Translations under genes and position numbers: made by a program | The notes under the pieces: generated by a model | Databases searched by the model: none | What the model saw: only the letters and a program-made list of their open reading frames with translations | What the model was told of the DNA's origin: nothing | Shown: positions 48,441 through 59,694 of the stretch, piece after piece | How the letters are laid out: every line of letters begins with the position of its first letter | Numbering within the stretch: position 1 is the first letter of the stretch | Assembly: GCF_002156385.1 (NCBI RefSeq) | Contig: NZ_MVJM01000001.1 | Coordinates: forward strand, 1,520,882 to 1,582,918 | Direction: 5' to 3' | DNA length: 62,037 bases | Source of the DNA: Halalkalibacter urbisdiaboli | GTDB lineage: Bacteria; Bacillota; Bacilli; Bacillales; Bacillaceae_D

Positions 48441-48520
48441 AAGGAGGAACGTTTCTTCCTCCTTATCACTGCTATGTACAGAAAGTAACGGCTTCACTAT
48501 TAGCGTTCAGCCCGTTACTT
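48441..48520 (-). other. Two hairpins inside the pur operon between purN and purH
   Basis: On the minus strand AAGTAACGG...CCGTTACTT (48483-48491 / 48512-48520) comes first, then AAGGAGGAA / TTCCTCCTT (48441-48449 / 48455-48463). Neither has a long T run. The second sequesters an AAGGAGG-like sequence, but not that of purH, which is nearer its start. Possible roles are mRNA processing, stability or attenuation. Confidence 0.5.
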
Positions 48521-48545
48521 CTTTGTTTTTAAAAAGTGTAGATTA

Positions 48546-49118
48546 TTAACGAATACGTTCCGTATTAATCATTTGTAGTGTCTCTGGATAGAGACGATGT
48601 TCGACCGCTTGAATTTTGGATGTTAACGATTCAATTGTATCATGTTCATCTACTTTTACTGCCTCTTGTGCAATAATCGGTCCGGTGTCCATGCCCGAAT
48701 CGACGTAATGAATCGTCACACCCGTTACCTTCACTTTTGCATTAAATGCTTGTCCGATTGCATCTAATCCCGGAAAGGCCGGCAATAATGAAGGGTGTAT
48801 GTTTACCATCTTACCTTCATATGCTTCGAGAAGTGTTTTCCCTATTAAGCGCATATAACCGGCTAAAACGATAAACTCAACTTTGGCTTCTTCAAGCTTT
48901 TTCACTAGCTCTTGCTCAAATTCAACTTTTGATGGAAAGTTTTTCGGTTCAAACATTAACGTCGGGATTTGAAACTGCGCAGCACGTTCTAGTACACGTG
49001 CATTCGGTTTATCACTAAAAATAAGAGCAACTTCCATATCCAACGAGCCTTGCTCAATTGCCTCAAGAATAGCTTGAGCATTTGTTCCACTGCCCGATGC
49101 GAAAATGGCTACCTTCAT
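48546..49118 (-). CDS. purN: Phosphoribosylglycinamide formyltransferase
   Basis: A 190-residue GART transferring formyl from 10-formyl-tetrahydrofolate to [23 protein letters not shown] at 2-21 is the phosphate loop; [34 protein letters not shown] near 80-115 holds catalytic Asn and His; and [22 protein letters not shown] near 130-155 holds the catalytic Asp. Overlaps the purM stop by 4 bp (ATGA), so translation is coupled. Confidence 0.97.
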   Translation of the reverse strand: MKVAIFASGSGTNAQAILEAIEQGSLDMEVALIFSDKPNARVLERAAQFQIPTLMFEPKNFPSKVEFEQELVKKLEEAKVEFIVLAGYMRLIGKTLLEAYEGKMVNIHPSLLPAFPGLDAIGQAFNAKVKVTGVTIHYVDSGMDTGPIIAQEAVKVDEHDTIESLTSKIQAVEHRLYPETLQMINTERIR

Positions 49119-50155
49119 TCGCTAATGCCCCCAATAGTGATACCTGTCGTTCCTTCTGTCACACGTCCAATAACATATGCTTCTTCCCCATCGGCCTTTA
49201 ACTGAGTTAACACGTCTTCTTTTTGAGCTTCTGGGACAACCATAACCATTCCAATTCCCATATTAAATGTTGAGAATTTCTCACGTTCTGTTAGCTTCCC
49301 GTATTTAGCTAATAAAGAGAAGATGTTCGGTACAGACCAAGAGCCATTGTCAATCTCCACTTTTACACCTTCTGGAAGCATTCGTGGAATATTTTCATAG
49401 AAGCCTCCACCGGTAATATGAGCAAGTCCGTGCACATCAAAACGACGGATACAATTTAATAGTGGCTTTACATAGATTTTCGTAGGAGTCAGCAACGCAT
49501 CGCCAAGTGTACCTTCAAGTCCCTCCAATGTATCTGTAAGAGAAAGCTTATGGTCATTTAAGAAGATTTTTCGCACTAACGAAAATCCATTGCTATGAAT
49601 TCCACTTGAAGCTAAACCAATTACAACATCACCAGGTGCAATTTTTTCACCCGTTATGAGTTTCTTTTTTTCAACAGCACCAACTGAAAATCCAGCAATA
49701 TCATATTCCTCTGCGCTATACATCCCAGGCATTTCCGCTGTTTCACCGCCAATTAATGCACAGCCTGCTTGCTCACATCCATCGGCTACACCTTTTACAA
49801 TTGCTTCAATTCGCTCCGGAACCGCTTTTCCACATGCAATGTAGTCTAAAAAGTAGAGAGGCTCGGCCCCTTGAACGACAATGTCATTCACACACATCGC
49901 TACTGCATCAATACCGATTGTATCATGACGATCCATCATAAAAGCGAGCATTAGCTTTGTCCCCACTCCATCTGTTCCTGAAACAAGTACAGGCTCCTCT
50001 AACTTCAGGCCTGAGAGATCAAACATCCCTCCAAAGCCACCTAATCCCCCCATGACTCCAGGGCGAATTGTTCGCTCTACATGACTTTTCATACGCTTAA
50101 CCGACTCATAACCAGCCTCAATGTCTACTCCTGCTTGTTTATAAGCTTCTGACAT
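49115..50155 (-). CDS. purM: Phosphoribosylformylglycinamidine cyclo-ligase (AIR synthetase)
   Basis: A 346-residue AIRS-fold enzyme closing FGAM to AIR with ATP. It starts [19 protein letters not shown] and contains [17 protein letters not shown] near 55-71, [29 protein letters not shown] near 78-106, [13 protein letters not shown] and [14 protein letters not shown], with [23 protein letters not shown] in the C-terminal domain. Normal length. About 77 bp after purF. Confidence 0.98.
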   Translation of the reverse strand: MSEAYKQAGVDIEAGYESVKRMKSHVERTIRPGVMGGLGGFGGMFDLSGLKLEEPVLVSGTDGVGTKLMLAFMMDRHDTIGIDAVAMCVNDIVVQGAEPLYFLDYIACGKAVPERIEAIVKGVADGCEQAGCALIGGETAEMPGMYSAEEYDIAGFSVGAVEKKKLITGEKIAPGDVVIGLASSGIHSNGFSLVRKIFLNDHKLSLTDTLEGLEGTLGDALLTPTKIYVKPLLNCIRRFDVHGLAHITGGGFYENIPRMLPEGVKVEIDNGSWSVPNIFSLLAKYGKLTEREKFSTFNMGIGMVMVVPEAQKEDVLTQLKADGEEAYVIGRVTEGTTGITIGGISE

Positions 50156-50232
50156 GTTCTTACCTCCTAATGTTGTTCGAGGTTGTAAGAAAAACCACAG
50201 AGCGGTCTTTCTTACTAAACGTCCTCTACAAT

Positions 50233-51645
50233 TTAAACCTTTGCATGTGGATGCAATGTGTCTGGAAAAATCTCTGTTGGGTACTCACCAGTAAAACAAG
50301 CAAGACACTGGCCACAGCTACTATCCTCGTCTTTTCGTCCAATTCCCTTCATTAGTCCTTCAGTGGATAGAAAGGCTAACGAATCCGCACCCATCATTTC
50401 ACGCATTTCTTCAATAGAATGATTGGACGCGATTAATTCATCTGTGGTTGATGTATCAATTCCGTAAAAACATGGGTTTTTTATCGGTGGTGAACTGATG
50501 CGAACGTGAACCTCCAAAGCACCTGCTTCACGAAGCATATTCACTATCCGGCGACTGGTCGTACCACGAACGATGGAATCATCGATCATCACAACGCGTT
50601 TTCCTTCAACTACACCACGAACTGCGGATAATTTCATTTTTACCCCTTGCTCACGAAGCTCTTGCGATGGTTGAATAAATGTCCGACCAACATAACGATT
50701 TTTGATCATTCCAAGCTCGTAAGGAATCCCCGTTTGCTCCGCATAGCCAATCGCCGCTGATATACTTGAGTCTGGCACTCCTGTCACAACATCAGCTTCA
50801 ATCGGTGATTCAATCGCTAATTGTTTTCCAAGGTTCTTTCTCGCAGTATGAACATTAATTTCGTCGACATTACTGTCCGGACGAGCAAAATAGACATATT
50901 CCATACTACAAATAGAACGAGCTGTTTTACTAACAAAACGTTCAGACCGAATACCGTGATCATCAATAATGATCATTTCGCCTGGATCTACTTCACGCAT
51001 ATATTCTGCCCCAATAATGTCAAATGCACATGTTTCAGAAGCAACGACATACGCCTCACCAAGACGGCCAATCGATAGTGGACGAAGACCATTCGGATCT
51101 AGTGCAACGATAAGCTGATTTTCATTCATTACCGCAAAAGCATAAGCACCTTTAAGCATTGCAAGAGAGTTTTTCATTTGATCCTCTAGTGTTGAATAGC
51201 CACTACGCTTAATCAAATGAGCGAGCACCTCTGTATCTGATGTTGATTGAAAAATACTTCCTTGACTCTCTAATTGATGTTTCATGTTGTTTGCATTTAC
51301 AAGGTTACCGTTATGTGCAAGTGCTAGACTTCCCATTTGCGAGCGGAAAAGAAGCGGCTGGACGTTGGCAAAGCCCCCGCCCCCCGCAGTTGCGTAACGA
51401 ACATGTCCAATCGCACCTTTTCCTTTTAATGAAGATAAAGTATCAGGATTGAACACTTCGTTCACTAATCCAAGTCCTTTGTGAACCGCAAGCTGTTCAC
51501 CATCTGTGACAACGATTCCCGCACCTTCTTGACCACGATGTTGAAGACTGTGCAATCCGTAATACGTAATTTGCGCAGCATCTTTATGCCCCCATACGGC
51601 AAAGACACCACATTCTTCATTTAAGCCTTTGATTTCAGCAAACAT
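50233..51645 (-). CDS. purF: Amidophosphoribosyltransferase
   Basis: A 470-residue enzyme for the committed step: PRPP and glutamine give phosphoribosylamine. From ATG 51645 (AAAGGAG upstream) it starts [15 protein letters not shown], an 11-residue propeptide before the N-terminal nucleophile Cys12, as in the B. subtilis enzyme. Class II glutaminase residues follow ([24 protein letters not shown]). Cysteines for the oxygen-sensitive 4Fe-4S cluster are in [20 protein letters not shown] and CGQCLACF. The PRPP loop is [18 protein letters not shown] near 340. It overlaps the purL end by 25 bp. Confidence 0.98.
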   Translation of the reverse strand: MFAEIKGLNEECGVFAVWGHKDAAQITYYGLHSLQHRGQEGAGIVVTDGEQLAVHKGLGLVNEVFNPDTLSSLKGKGAIGHVRYATAGGGGFANVQPLLFRSQMGSLALAHNGNLVNANNMKHQLESQGSIFQSTSDTEVLAHLIKRSGYSTLEDQMKNSLAMLKGAYAFAVMNENQLIVALDPNGLRPLSIGRLGEAYVVASETCAFDIIGAEYMREVDPGEMIIIDDHGIRSERFVSKTARSICSMEYVYFARPDSNVDEINVHTARKNLGKQLAIESPIEADVVTGVPDSSISAAIGYAEQTGIPYELGMIKNRYVGRTFIQPSQELREQGVKMKLSAVRGVVEGKRVVMIDDSIVRGTTSRRIVNMLREAGALEVHVRISSPPIKNPCFYGIDTSTTDELIASNHSIEEMREMMGADSLAFLSTEGLMKGIGRKDEDSSCGQCLACFTGEYPTEIFPDTLHPHAKV

Positions 51646-53846
51646 GGAATGGCTCCTTTCCAAGCCGAGACAATTTCTTCTTGAGATGCTTCTAAGATAA
51701 CCGCTTCACTCTTATCCTTAATGACAAGCTTTGCTTCTTCTGTAACTTCACCAATCTGCTGTGCAAAGACAGCTTTTTCAAATGCTTCACGGTTTTCTGG
51801 TTTTACTGTTACAACAAAACGAGATTGTGATTCTGCAAATAATGCTGTAACAGCGTCACCTTCAACTGTTACTTGCGCACCAACTGTACCAGCTGTCATT
51901 CCTTCTGCTAGAGCAACACTTAAACCACCTTCAGCAACGTCATGAGCTGAAGCAACAAGCCCAGCTTGAATCGCCTTAAGTAATTGTGTTTGACGCTCTT
52001 TTTCAACAGCTAAATCAATCTCTGGAGCATGACCTGAGATGCTTCCTTCAACAAGCTTTTGAAGCTCACTTCCACCAAATTCCGCTTTTGTTTCTCCAAG
52101 AAGGTAAATAAGATCTCCTGCTTGCTTGTAGTTCTGTGTTGTAATATGATCTACATCCTCAATTAAACCAACCATTCCGATTACTGGTGTCGGATAGATA
52201 GCCACACCATTTGTTTCGTTATATAAAGAGACGTTTCCACCAATAACCGGTGTACCGAGCTCGCGACACGCTTCGCTCATCCCATCTGTAGATGTTTCTA
52301 GCTGCCAGAAAATTTCTGGTTTATCAGGACTACCATAATTTAAGCAATCTGTTACCCCTAATGGTACGCCACCTGAACATACGATGTTACGTGCTGCTTC
52401 AGCAATCGCAATCTTCCCACCGACCTCAGGATTCAAATATAGATAACGAGAATTACAATCTGTCGTCATCGCTAATGCTTTACGCGTTCCACGAACACGA
52501 ACAACCGCTGCATCTGAACCTGGACTAACTACTGTATTCGTCTGAACCATATAATCATATTGATCGTAAACCCACTCTTTGCTTGCTATTGTCGGCTGAG
52601 CTAATAGCTTTAACAATGTTTCCTTTGTATCGGATATTTTCGGTACAGATGGTGTTGATTTTTGGAACTCTTCAAAGTAAGCAGGTACTTTTGAAGGCTT
52701 ATGATACACTGGTGCATCCTCAGCTAGTGAATCAACTGGAACATCTGCAACGACGTCACCTTTATGAAGTAAACGAAGACGTTTGTCATCTGTTACTTGT
52801 CCAACTTCAACCGCATGTAATCCCCAACGTTCTACAATTTCTTTAATCTCATGTTCGCGTCCTTTTTGAACAACGATTAACATACGCTCTTGAGACTCAG
52901 AAAGCATCATTTCGTATGGAGTCATGCCTTTTTCACGTTGTGGCACAAGGTCAAGGTTCATTTCAATACCAGAACCGGCCTTACTTGCCATCTCAGCTGA
53001 TGAAGACGTTAAACCTGCTGCACCCATATCTTGAATACCAACAAGCGCATCACATTGAATTAACTCTAAACACGCTTCGATTAATAATTTTTCCATAAAA
53101 GGATCTCCAACTTGAACAGCTGGACGCTTTTCTTCTGAGCTCTCACTTAGCTCTTCAGAAGCAAATGTCGCTCCGTGAATTCCATCACGACCTGTGCTTG
53201 CACCAACATACATAACTGTGTTGCCAACACCTTTTGCTTGTCCTTTTTGAATGTCTTTATGGTCAATTAAACCAACACACATTGCGTTAACTAGAGGATT
53301 TCCTTCATAACAAGGGTCAAATTGAACTTCTCCCCCAACCGTTGGAACACCAACACAGTTACCATAGCCAGCAATCCCAGCAACAACTTCTTCAAATAAA
53401 TAACGAACTTTAGGAGATGTTAATTCACCGAAGCGAAGTGAGTTTAAGCTAGCAATTGGACGAGCTCCCATTGAGAAGATGTCACGAATAATTCCACCTA
53501 CACCTGTAGCTGCACCTTGGTATGGCTCAATCGCAGAAGGGTGGTTATGACTTTCGATTTTGAACACAACCGCTTGTTCATCACCAATGTCAATAATTCC
53601 AGCACCTTCACCAGGTCCTTGAAGTACTTTTTCACCTGTAACAGGAAACTTTTTTAATAGAACCTTTGAATTTTTATAGCTACAATGCTCTGACCACATT
53701 ACTGAAAATAATCCTGTTTCCGTATAGTTCGGAGTACGTCCAAGAATGTTTTCAACCATTGCAAATTCTTCGTCAGTTAGCCCCATATCACGGTATAATT
53801 TTTCTTCTTTCACACGTTCTGCTGTAGGCTCAAGTAGTAGTGACAT
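51621..53846 (-). CDS. purL: FGAM synthetase, large subunit
   Basis: A 741-residue small-type PurL that converts FGAR to FGAM with ATP, using ammonia made by PurQ within the PurSQL complex. Two tandem AIRS-like halves: [21 protein letters not shown]-type N-domain, [21 protein letters not shown] near 45-65, [39 protein letters not shown] near 85-125, and second-half GPVLVSP-like [16 protein letters not shown] and [12 protein letters not shown]. Start ATG 53846 with GGAGGG; the 26 upstream codons belong to purQ sequence. Overlaps purQ by 17 bp and purF by 25 bp. Confidence 0.98.
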   Translation of the reverse strand: MSLLLEPTAERVKEEKLYRDMGLTDEEFAMVENILGRTPNYTETGLFSVMWSEHCSYKNSKVLLKKFPVTGEKVLQGPGEGAGIIDIGDEQAVVFKIESHNHPSAIEPYQGAATGVGGIIRDIFSMGARPIASLNSLRFGELTSPKVRYLFEEVVAGIAGYGNCVGVPTVGGEVQFDPCYEGNPLVNAMCVGLIDHKDIQKGQAKGVGNTVMYVGASTGRDGIHGATFASEELSESSEEKRPAVQVGDPFMEKLLIEACLELIQCDALVGIQDMGAAGLTSSSAEMASKAGSGIEMNLDLVPQREKGMTPYEMMLSESQERMLIVVQKGREHEIKEIVERWGLHAVEVGQVTDDKRLRLLHKGDVVADVPVDSLAEDAPVYHKPSKVPAYFEEFQKSTPSVPKISDTKETLLKLLAQPTIASKEWVYDQYDYMVQTNTVVSPGSDAAVVRVRGTRKALAMTTDCNSRYLYLNPEVGGKIAIAEAARNIVCSGGVPLGVTDCLNYGSPDKPEIFWQLETSTDGMSEACRELGTPVIGGNVSLYNETNGVAIYPTPVIGMVGLIEDVDHITTQNYKQAGDLIYLLGETKAEFGGSELQKLVEGSISGHAPEIDLAVEKERQTQLLKAIQAGLVASAHDVAEGGLSVALAEGMTAGTVGAQVTVEGDAVTALFAESQSRFVVTVKPENREAFEKAVFAQQIGEVTEEAKLVIKDKSEAVILEASQEEIVSAWKGAIPCLLKSKA

Positions 53847-54513
53847 GAGATTCCCTCCAATTTTTAAGAATCGATTGGAATAATTTAATTCCATCATTGC
53901 TTCCAAGTAACTCTTCAACGGCACGCTCAGGATGCGGCATCATCCCAAGTACGTTCCCCTTTTCATTCATAATCCCAGCGATTTGATTACGTGAACCATT
54001 AATTGAATCAACATAACGGAATACGACTTGGTTATTCGCTTCTAGCTTTGCTAACGTCTCTTCGTCACACTCGTAGTTTCCTTCACCATGTGCAACAGGA
54101 ATCGTAATTTGCTCCCCAGCTTCGTATCCACTTGAGAAAATCGTCTTTGGGTTTTCAACTTGTAACGTCACAGGGCGACAAATAAATTTTAATCCTTCAT
54201 TACGCTTCATAGCACCTTCTAGTAAGCCTGCTTCAAGTAAAATTTGAAATCCATTACAAACACCTAAAACTGGTTTTCCTTGTTCAGCAGCAGCAATGAC
54301 TTCGTTCATAATCGGAGCAAAACGAGCAATCGCACCAGAACGAAGATAGTCACCATAAGAGAAGCCACCAGGTAATAAAATTGCATCAAAGCCTTCTAAA
54401 GACGTCTCATCGTGTCTAACATACTCTACTTCTTCGCCTAAAGCGTCACGAATTGCGAAATACATGTCTGAATCGCAGTTCGATCCTGGAAAGACTATGA
54501 CTGCAAATTTCAT
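53830..54513 (-). CDS. purQ: FGAM synthetase, glutaminase subunit
   Basis: A 227-residue class I glutamine amidotransferase supplying ammonia to PurL. Nucleophile Cys near 86 lies in [20 protein letters not shown]; catalytic His and Glu are in [18 protein letters not shown] near 190-210. It starts [20 protein letters not shown]. Overlaps the purS stop by 4 bp (ATGA) and the purL start by 17 bp. Confidence 0.98.
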   Translation of the reverse strand: MKFAVIVFPGSNCDSDMYFAIRDALGEEVEYVRHDETSLEGFDAILLPGGFSYGDYLRSGAIARFAPIMNEVIAAAEQGKPVLGVCNGFQILLEAGLLEGAMKRNEGLKFICRPVTLQVENPKTIFSSGYEAGEQITIPVAHGEGNYECDEETLAKLEANNQVVFRYVDSINGSRNQIAGIMNEKGNVLGMMPHPERAVEELLGSNDGIKLFQSILKNWRESHVTTT

Positions 54514-54761
54514 GAGGATACAACCTCCTCAACTTCATAGCGGTAATCTTCAATCACAGTGTTTGCTAAAATCTTTTCACACATTTCTTTCACACGTTCA
54601 TCAATATTTGTATTATCTGTTAACGTAAGCTCCATATATTTACCGATACGAACTTCATCAACCTCTTTATATTCCATAGCATGCAAAGCCTTTTTCACCG
54701 CTACTCCTTGAGGATCTAAAACACTTTCTCTTAACGTTACGAATACTTTTACTTTGTACAT
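54510..54761 (-). CDS. purS: FGAM synthetase subunit PurS
   Basis: An 83-residue small subunit that bridges PurQ and PurL in Gram-positive bacteria and forms part of the ammonia route. It starts [19 protein letters not shown] and contains the conserved [12 protein letters not shown] and YRYEVEEV. It overlaps purC by 13 bp and purQ by 4 bp. Confidence 0.97.
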   Translation of the reverse strand: MYKVKVFVTLRESVLDPQGVAVKKALHAMEYKEVDEVRIGKYMELTLTDNTNIDERVKEMCEKILANTVIEDYRYEVEEVVSS

Positions 54762-55471
54762 GATGCGCCTCCTAAACGAGTTAAAATTTCTTGATAACCA
54801 TCCTGCAAGCTTCCTAAATTACGACGGAATAAATCTTTATCAAATCTTTCATTCGTATCCTTATCCCATAAACGACAAGTGTCTGGAGAAATTTCATCAG
54901 CTAGTAATAGCTCGCCGTTTTCCGTTCTTCCGAATTCAAGCTTAAAATCAATAAGTTTAACGTTTATTCCAGCAAACATATTAATTAATAGTTCATTTAC
55001 TTTCTTTGCACGAACCTTCAATTGCTCTACTTCTTCAGCTGTCGCTGCTTCTAGAAGATACACATGATCTTCTGTTACGAGGGGATCACCAAGCGCATCG
55101 TCTTTATAGTAAAATTCAACAATTGGTGTCGGAAGTGGCGTGCCTTCTTCTATTCCTAAACGCTTTGCCATACTTCCTGCAACAACATTGCGGACAACCA
55201 CTTCTAGTGGAACAATTTCAACCTTACGAACAAGCTGTTCTGTTTCCGAAAGTCTATCAATAAAATGACTTTCTAATCCATTTTCCGATAACTTCTTAAA
55301 AATTAATGACGAGATTTCATTATTTAGGCGAGATTTTCCGGTAAGGACATCTTTCTTTTCACCATTAAATGCCGTCGCATCATCTTTATATTCTACCCAT
55401 AGGATATTTTCATCTTCAGTTTGATAGATTTTCTTCGCCTTACCTTCATAAAGCAAGCCTCTTTTTTCCAT
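54749..55471 (-). CDS. purC: SAICAR synthetase
   Basis: A 240-residue enzyme joining CAIR with aspartate using [23 protein letters not shown] at the start is the phosphate loop, [39 protein letters not shown] near 70-110 is the family core, and [10 protein letters not shown] and [14 protein letters not shown] near 175-205 bind substrate and metal. Lies 67 bp after purB. Confidence 0.98.
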   Translation of the reverse strand: MEKRGLLYEGKAKKIYQTEDENILWVEYKDDATAFNGEKKDVLTGKSRLNNEISSLIFKKLSENGLESHFIDRLSETEQLVRKVEIVPLEVVVRNVVAGSMAKRLGIEEGTPLPTPIVEFYYKDDALGDPLVTEDHVYLLEAATAEEVEQLKVRAKKVNELLINMFAGINVKLIDFKLEFGRTENGELLLADEISPDTCRLWDKDTNERFDKDLFRRNLGSLQDGYQEILTRLGGASCTK

Positions 55472-55538
55472 GATTAACCCTCCGGCTATAAAATAGTGGA
55501 ATAAAATCTTACAAGAGGAGTCGTAGTGACTCCTGCTT

Positions 55539-56834
55539 TTACTCTAGTCCAACACGTGTGAAAATCGTATCAACATGCTTCATATGATGGTTATAATCAA
55601 AGCACTCTTCAATTTCTTCTTTTGAAAGAACAGATGTAATGCGGTCTTCTGCTTCAACTAATTCACGGAACTGAATCCCTTTTTCCCAGGCTTCCATCGC
55701 TTTCGGTTGAACAAGGTCATATGCTTCCTCACGAACCATTCCTTTATCAATAAGTGAAAGCAGCACACGCTGAGAGTAAATTAATCCATACGTACGCGTC
55801 ATATTACGCTTCATGTTTTCAGGGAACACCGTTAAGTTTTTCACGATATTGCCGAAACGATTTAACATATAGTTAAGAGCTATGGTTGCATCCGGAATAA
55901 TCACACGTTCGGCTGATGAGTGAGAAATATCTCTTTCATGCCATAATGGTACATTTTCATAAGCAGTCATCATATAGCCGCGAATCACACGAGCTAGTCC
56001 AGTCATATTTTCAGAGCCGATAGGATTACGCTTATGCGGCATTGCAGATGAACCCTTTTGTCCTTTAGCAAAAAACTCTTCAACCTCGCGCGTTTCACTC
56101 TTTTGAAGCCCACGAATCTCAACAGCAAACTTTTCAATAGATGTTGCAATTAACGCAAGAGTAGACATGTAATCTGCGTGGCGATCACGTTGTAATGTTT
56201 GCGTTGAAATAGGTGCTGCCTTCAGTCCAAGCTTTTCACAAACAAATGCTTCAATTTTCGGATCGATATTCGCAAATGTACCAACTGCACCAGAAAGCTT
56301 TCCAACTCGTACGCCTTCAGCAGCATGTTTAAAACGTTCAATATTACGCTTCATTTCTTCATACCAAAGCGCTAATTTTAAACCAAAGGTTGTTGGTTCT
56401 GCATGAACACCATGCGTACGTCCCATCATCACCGTGTATTTATGCTCAAGTGCTTTGTTTTTTAGGATGGTAAGAAAACGATCAAGATCGTCTGCTAAAA
56501 TCTGATTAGCCTGCTTTAATAAATATGAAAGAGCCGTATCTACTACGTCTGTTGATGTTAAGCCGTAATGAACCCATTTACGTTCTTCTCCTAATGTTTC
56601 AGATACTGCACGAGTAAAGGCGACCACATCATGACGAGTTTCTTCCTCTATTTCAAGAATGCGGTTAACATCAAAGCTCGCATTTTTACGGATTTTTTCA
56701 ACATCCTCTTTCGGAATTTCTCCCAATTCCGACCACGCTTCACAGGCAACAATTTCAACTTCGAGCCATGCACGGTAACGGTTCTCCTCTGTCCAAATTG
56801 CTCCCATTTCTGGTCTTGTATAACGTTCTATCAT
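55539..56834 (-). CDS. purB: Adenylosuccinate lyase
   Basis: A 431-residue fumarase-superfamily lyase acting twice: on SAICAR and on adenylosuccinate. TRPEMGAIW near the start; [20 protein letters not shown] near 86-105; [25 protein letters not shown] near 134-158 with the catalytic His; and the signature loop [22 protein letters not shown] near 250-275 with the catalytic Ser. ATG 56834 is chosen because GGAGG is 9-10 nt upstream, while the ATG three codons earlier abuts it. Confidence 0.98.
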   Translation of the reverse strand: MIERYTRPEMGAIWTEENRYRAWLEVEIVACEAWSELGEIPKEDVEKIRKNASFDVNRILEIEEETRHDVVAFTRAVSETLGEERKWVHYGLTSTDVVDTALSYLLKQANQILADDLDRFLTILKNKALEHKYTVMMGRTHGVHAEPTTFGLKLALWYEEMKRNIERFKHAAEGVRVGKLSGAVGTFANIDPKIEAFVCEKLGLKAAPISTQTLQRDRHADYMSTLALIATSIEKFAVEIRGLQKSETREVEEFFAKGQKGSSAMPHKRNPIGSENMTGLARVIRGYMMTAYENVPLWHERDISHSSAERVIIPDATIALNYMLNRFGNIVKNLTVFPENMKRNMTRTYGLIYSQRVLLSLIDKGMVREEAYDLVQPKAMEAWEKGIQFRELVEAEDRITSVLSKEEIEECFDYNHHMKHVDTIFTRVGLE

Positions 56835-56885
56835 GCTTACCATCCTCCACTATGTTCTTATCTATATATAAAATTCACTACTAAC

Positions 56886-58004
56886 TTAATTTTTATGAAG
56901 AGCGTTAAGTTTTCCTAATGCTTCTTCTACGGTTTTCCCCAATGCTGTCATATGGCCCATTTTTCGCTTTTCAACAGCTTCTTTTTTGCCATAAAGGTGC
57001 AATTTCACACCAGACATAAGTGGAACTGCTTTAAGCATAGGATCCACATGCTCTCCGAGAACATTTTCCATCACTACAGGGGAATGAAGCGTCGTTTCTC
57101 CTAGTGGCCAGCCACAAATTGCACGAATATGCTGTTCAAATTGTGATGTTTCGCAAGCCTCAATCGAATAATGGCCAGAATTATGAGGGCGCGGTGCCAA
57201 TTCGTTTACAACTATCTTTCCATCTTTAACAAACATTTCAACAGCTAACGTACCGATAAGCTCTAAACCGTCCGCTAAGGTCATTGCTATGCTTCTAGCT
57301 AAATCCTGAGTTTCCTGCTTAATTCGCGCAGGTACAATCGATTGATGTAGGATATTGTTTCGATGGATATTTTCAGCTACAGGAAGTGTTTTCGTTTCAC
57401 CCTGTGTTGAGCGCGTAACGATAACCGAGATTTCACATTGAAAAGGAACCCAGCCTTCAAGAACTAACTCGCCTTGCTTTAACAGTTGAGAGACAGCTTG
57501 CTTAAGCTCTTGTTCATTTTTGACAACAGCTTGTCCTTTCCCATCATAACCACCTCGACACGTTTTCAAAACGGCAGGAAAACCGATTTTTTCAGCCGCC
57601 TCTGCAACATCCTCTTCTTTGTAAATAGCTGCATAAGGTGCGACTTCAACACCTAATGAAGAAATCTTATCTTTTTCATACAAGCGGTGCTGGGTCACTT
57701 TTAATAGATCGTACCCTTGAGGAAACTCACATTTTTCAGAAATCCATTGAGCTGTGGCTTCGTCAATATTTTCAAACTCGTAGGTGATGACGTCTGACGC
57801 TTCAACAAGTGCCTTAGCAGCCTCTAAATCATCATACGCTGCTTCAATGACAACATCAGCTACCTGTGCACAGGGAGAATCATGTGTTGGCTCTAGCACG
57901 GCAATTCGATAGCCCATTTGCCTTGCTGAAAGAGCCATCATTCGTCCGAGCTGCCCTCCACCAATAATCCCAATTGTAGAACCTGGTACGATAAATTGAC
58001 TCAT
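56886..58004 (-). CDS. purK: N5-carboxyaminoimidazole ribonucleotide synthetase
   Basis: A 372-residue ATP-grasp enzyme making N5-CAIR from AIR, bicarbonate and ATP. It starts with [24 protein letters not shown]-type dinucleotide-like loop ([12 protein letters not shown] at 13-24). [22 protein letters not shown] near 143-164 is the grasp loop and [30 protein letters not shown] near 262-290 is the C-terminal signature. Overlaps purE by 4 bp (ATGA). Confidence 0.98.
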   Translation of the reverse strand: MSQFIVPGSTIGIIGGGQLGRMMALSARQMGYRIAVLEPTHDSPCAQVADVVIEAAYDDLEAAKALVEASDVITYEFENIDEATAQWISEKCEFPQGYDLLKVTQHRLYEKDKISSLGVEVAPYAAIYKEEDVAEAAEKIGFPAVLKTCRGGYDGKGQAVVKNEQELKQAVSQLLKQGELVLEGWVPFQCEISVIVTRSTQGETKTLPVAENIHRNNILHQSIVPARIKQETQDLARSIAMTLADGLELIGTLAVEMFVKDGKIVVNELAPRPHNSGHYSIEACETSQFEQHIRAICGWPLGETTLHSPVVMENVLGEHVDPMLKAVPLMSGVKLHLYGKKEAVEKRKMGHMTALGKTVEEALGKLNALHKN

Positions 58005-58489
58005 AAAGTATCACTGCTTTCAAGAACAGTTTCTTCAATACTCTTACGACGTTTCTCTAATCTTGCCTGCACATTCGAATCAAAAGCTCCAATCATTTGT
58101 GCAGCGAGAAGTCCTGCATTTGTTGCTCCTGCCTTACCGATTGCTACAGTAGCTACTGGGACACCGCCAGGCATTTGCACAATTGATAACAAAGAATCAA
58201 GCCCTTGTAATGCCTTTGACTGTACGGGAACACCGATTACTGGTACTAATGTTTTCGCAGCAACCATTCCTGGTAGATGAGCCGCTCCACCAGCTCCAGC
58301 AATAATCACTTTTAACCCTCTTGATGCAGCCTGCTCTGCATAAGTAAACATCAAATCAGGCGTTCGATGAGCTGAAACTACCTTCTTCTCAAATGGAATA
58401 TTCAATTCTTCAAGAATCTCACATGCGTGGCTCATCGTGTCCCAATCTGACGTACTTCCCATAATTACTCCAACTATTGGTTCCATCAT
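58001..58489 (-). CDS. purE: N5-CAIR mutase
   Basis: A 162-residue class I PurE converting N5-CAIR to [25 protein letters not shown] near 6-26 and [15 protein letters not shown] near 38-52 carry the active-site Ser and His. [27 protein letters not shown] near 65-92 is the central helix region. First gene of the operon. Two ATG codons in tandem follow GAGAGGGG; either may be used. It is preceded by the guanine riboswitch leader. Confidence 0.98.
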   Translation of the reverse strand: MMEPIVGVIMGSTSDWDTMSHACEILEELNIPFEKKVVSAHRTPDLMFTYAEQAASRGLKVIIAGAGGAAHLPGMVAAKTLVPVIGVPVQSKALQGLDSLLSIVQMPGGVPVATVAIGKAGATNAGLLAAQMIGAFDSNVQARLEKRRKSIEETVLESSDTL

Positions 58490-58515
58490 CGCTTCCCCTC
58501 TCAGCTGCTAACTTG

Positions 58516-58582
58516 TAAAAAAGCGCAGAACTAGCTTCTTTATCTACATAAGAGAGAGAAAGTCAGCTAATTCTACGCTTTT
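58516..58582 (-). terminator. Leader terminator of the pur operon
   Basis: On the minus strand AGCGTAGAATTAGCT pairs, with few mismatches, to AGCTAGTTCTGCGCT, followed by a run of six T. It lies between the riboswitch aptamer and purE and is the expected OFF structure when guanine is bound. A GTCATCCT / AGGATGTC pairing just upstream may be part of the alternative fold. Confidence 0.85.
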
Positions 58583-58624
58583 ATGACATCCTTCTTTTCA
58601 CTCGAATTGTAGGATGACACTTCC

Positions 58625-58693
58625 CCTCATAGTCCAATGATTTACGGTCATTAGGTAGAAACTTTCGGGCCCTATTCCCAAATTTATATGAGG
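58625..58693 (-). ncRNA. Purine riboswitch aptamer, guanine type
   Basis: On the minus strand the P1 arms CCTCATA and TATGAGG enclose two hairpins with the conserved junction and loops: GTTTCTACC, then ACCGTAAAT in loop 3, and GGACTATGAGG at the 3' side. The C in GACTATGAG, which pairs with the ligand, predicts guanine or hypoxanthine; adenine riboswitches have T there. The 69-nt size and the place between promoter and purE fit the B. subtilis pur leader. Confidence 0.95.
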
Positions 58694-58726
58694 TCTTATT
58701 TTCGTTTTTCTGATTGATTCACATTA

Positions 58727-58773
58727 ATCTTACAAGCATCGACAGTTGATGTCAACAGAAAGTCGAACGATTT
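58727..58773 (-). promoter_or_regulatory. pur operon promoter and possible PurBox
   Basis: On the minus strand TTGACA (58750-58755), 17-bp spacer, TAAGAT (58727-58732): a near-consensus sigma-A promoter. Just upstream at 58761-58773 AATCGTTCGACTT resembles one arm of the PurR PurBox (core GTTCG) with mismatches. PurR control is therefore plausible but weaker than the riboswitch evidence. Confidence 0.8.
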
Positions 58774-58787
58774 ATTAGGTAAGTCAT

Positions 58788-58997
58788 TCATTGTTCGCCT
58801 TCCTTCAAAATACCTTCAAAAGATATCCTTTGTTTAATAGGGACATATTCGACCTGTCCATTCACTTTTTTCTCTTCAAAAACAGGTTCCTCCATCCTTC
58901 TAACAGGTTGGTACCCTTCTTTTTCCATACGATTCAAACAGTCTGATATCGTTTCATTGTCTTCTACATTAAACTTAAGCTTCTTTTTCTTAGCCAA
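58788..58997 (-). CDS. NETI-motif protein (YebG type)
   Basis: A 69-residue soluble protein beginning MAKKKKLKFNVEDNETISDC. The NETI sequence with CLNRMEKEGYQPVRRMEEPVFEE is the mark of the NETI-motif family, which includes B. subtilis YebG, also found just before purE. Function unknown; basic at the start and acidic after. GGAGGG precedes the ATG. The pur promoter begins within 35 bp of its stop, with no terminator between, so read-through is possible. Confidence 0.85.
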   Translation of the reverse strand: MAKKKKLKFNVEDNETISDCLNRMEKEGYQPVRRMEEPVFEEKKVNGQVEYVPIKQRISFEGILKEGEQ

Positions 58998-59133
58998 AGT
59001 GTAGGTCCCTCCATTACTATCAAATGATATATTAAGCCTATCATAACCAGAAAACGATTAAAAACATCTCGTAAGGATTAACATAACAAAGCAACAAAAG
59101 TTCCATTCTGCCTTGTCCATAAACGAAACAAAA

Positions 59134-59694
59134 TTAATCCTCATAACGTGGGAAGAAACGATTTCTACCACTAAACGCTTCTTTATAATTCGTTAATGCT
59201 TCAAGTGCTTCTTCCTCAGCTCTAACTCGAACTGTTAGAATTATGGCATTTAGAAAGGTAAAAATGATAGCCGTTAAGTATGCTTGGAACATAAGAGGCA
59301 ATGCGACAATTTCTGTCGCGACAATGACATAATTCGGATGTTTCATGTACCGATATGGCCCTTTCGCTACGACTTTAGCTCCAGGTAAAATCATTATTCG
59401 CGTGTTCCAATACTTCCCTAAAGAGGCCAAAGCCCACACTCTCCCTATTTGAGCAAGGAGAAATACAAACAAGGGTACTAAGGACCACAAAGATAATGAG
59501 AGTTTCATCACATATATCTCAGTTAAGAGGGAAATAAAAAAGAGTAGATGAATTCCAACAATGTATTTATAATGCTCTCGCCCAACTTCATACCCCCCTT
59601 GTCCTTTTATCCACTTAGCGTTTCGATTTGCGATCTTCAATTCCACTAATCGTTGAATCATGACTATAGTAAGAAAAAACAATATATAGTTCAT
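59134..59694 (-). CDS. bpsB: Isoprenylcysteine-methyltransferase-like enzyme BpsB
   Basis: A 186-residue membrane methyltransferase of the ICMT/YpbQ type with about four hydrophobic segments. LGKYWNTRIMILPGAKVVAKGPYRYMKHPNYVIVATEI near 93-130 holds the SAM- and substrate-binding motif (GPYRYxxHPNY), and RAEEEALEAL near 160 is the conserved Glu-rich end. In B. subtilis BpsB O-methylates alkylpyrones made by BpsA. ATG 59694 shares bases with the bpsA stop (TAATG), so the two are coupled; the start six codons earlier lies in bpsA and was rejected. Confidence 0.9.
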   Translation of the reverse strand: MNYILFFLTIVMIQRLVELKIANRNAKWIKGQGGYEVGREHYKYIVGIHLLFFISLLTEIYVMKLSLSLWSLVPLFVFLLAQIGRVWALASLGKYWNTRIMILPGAKVVAKGPYRYMKHPNYVIVATEIVALPLMFQAYLTAIIFTFLNAIILTVRVRAEEEALEALTNYKEAFSGRNRFFPRYED

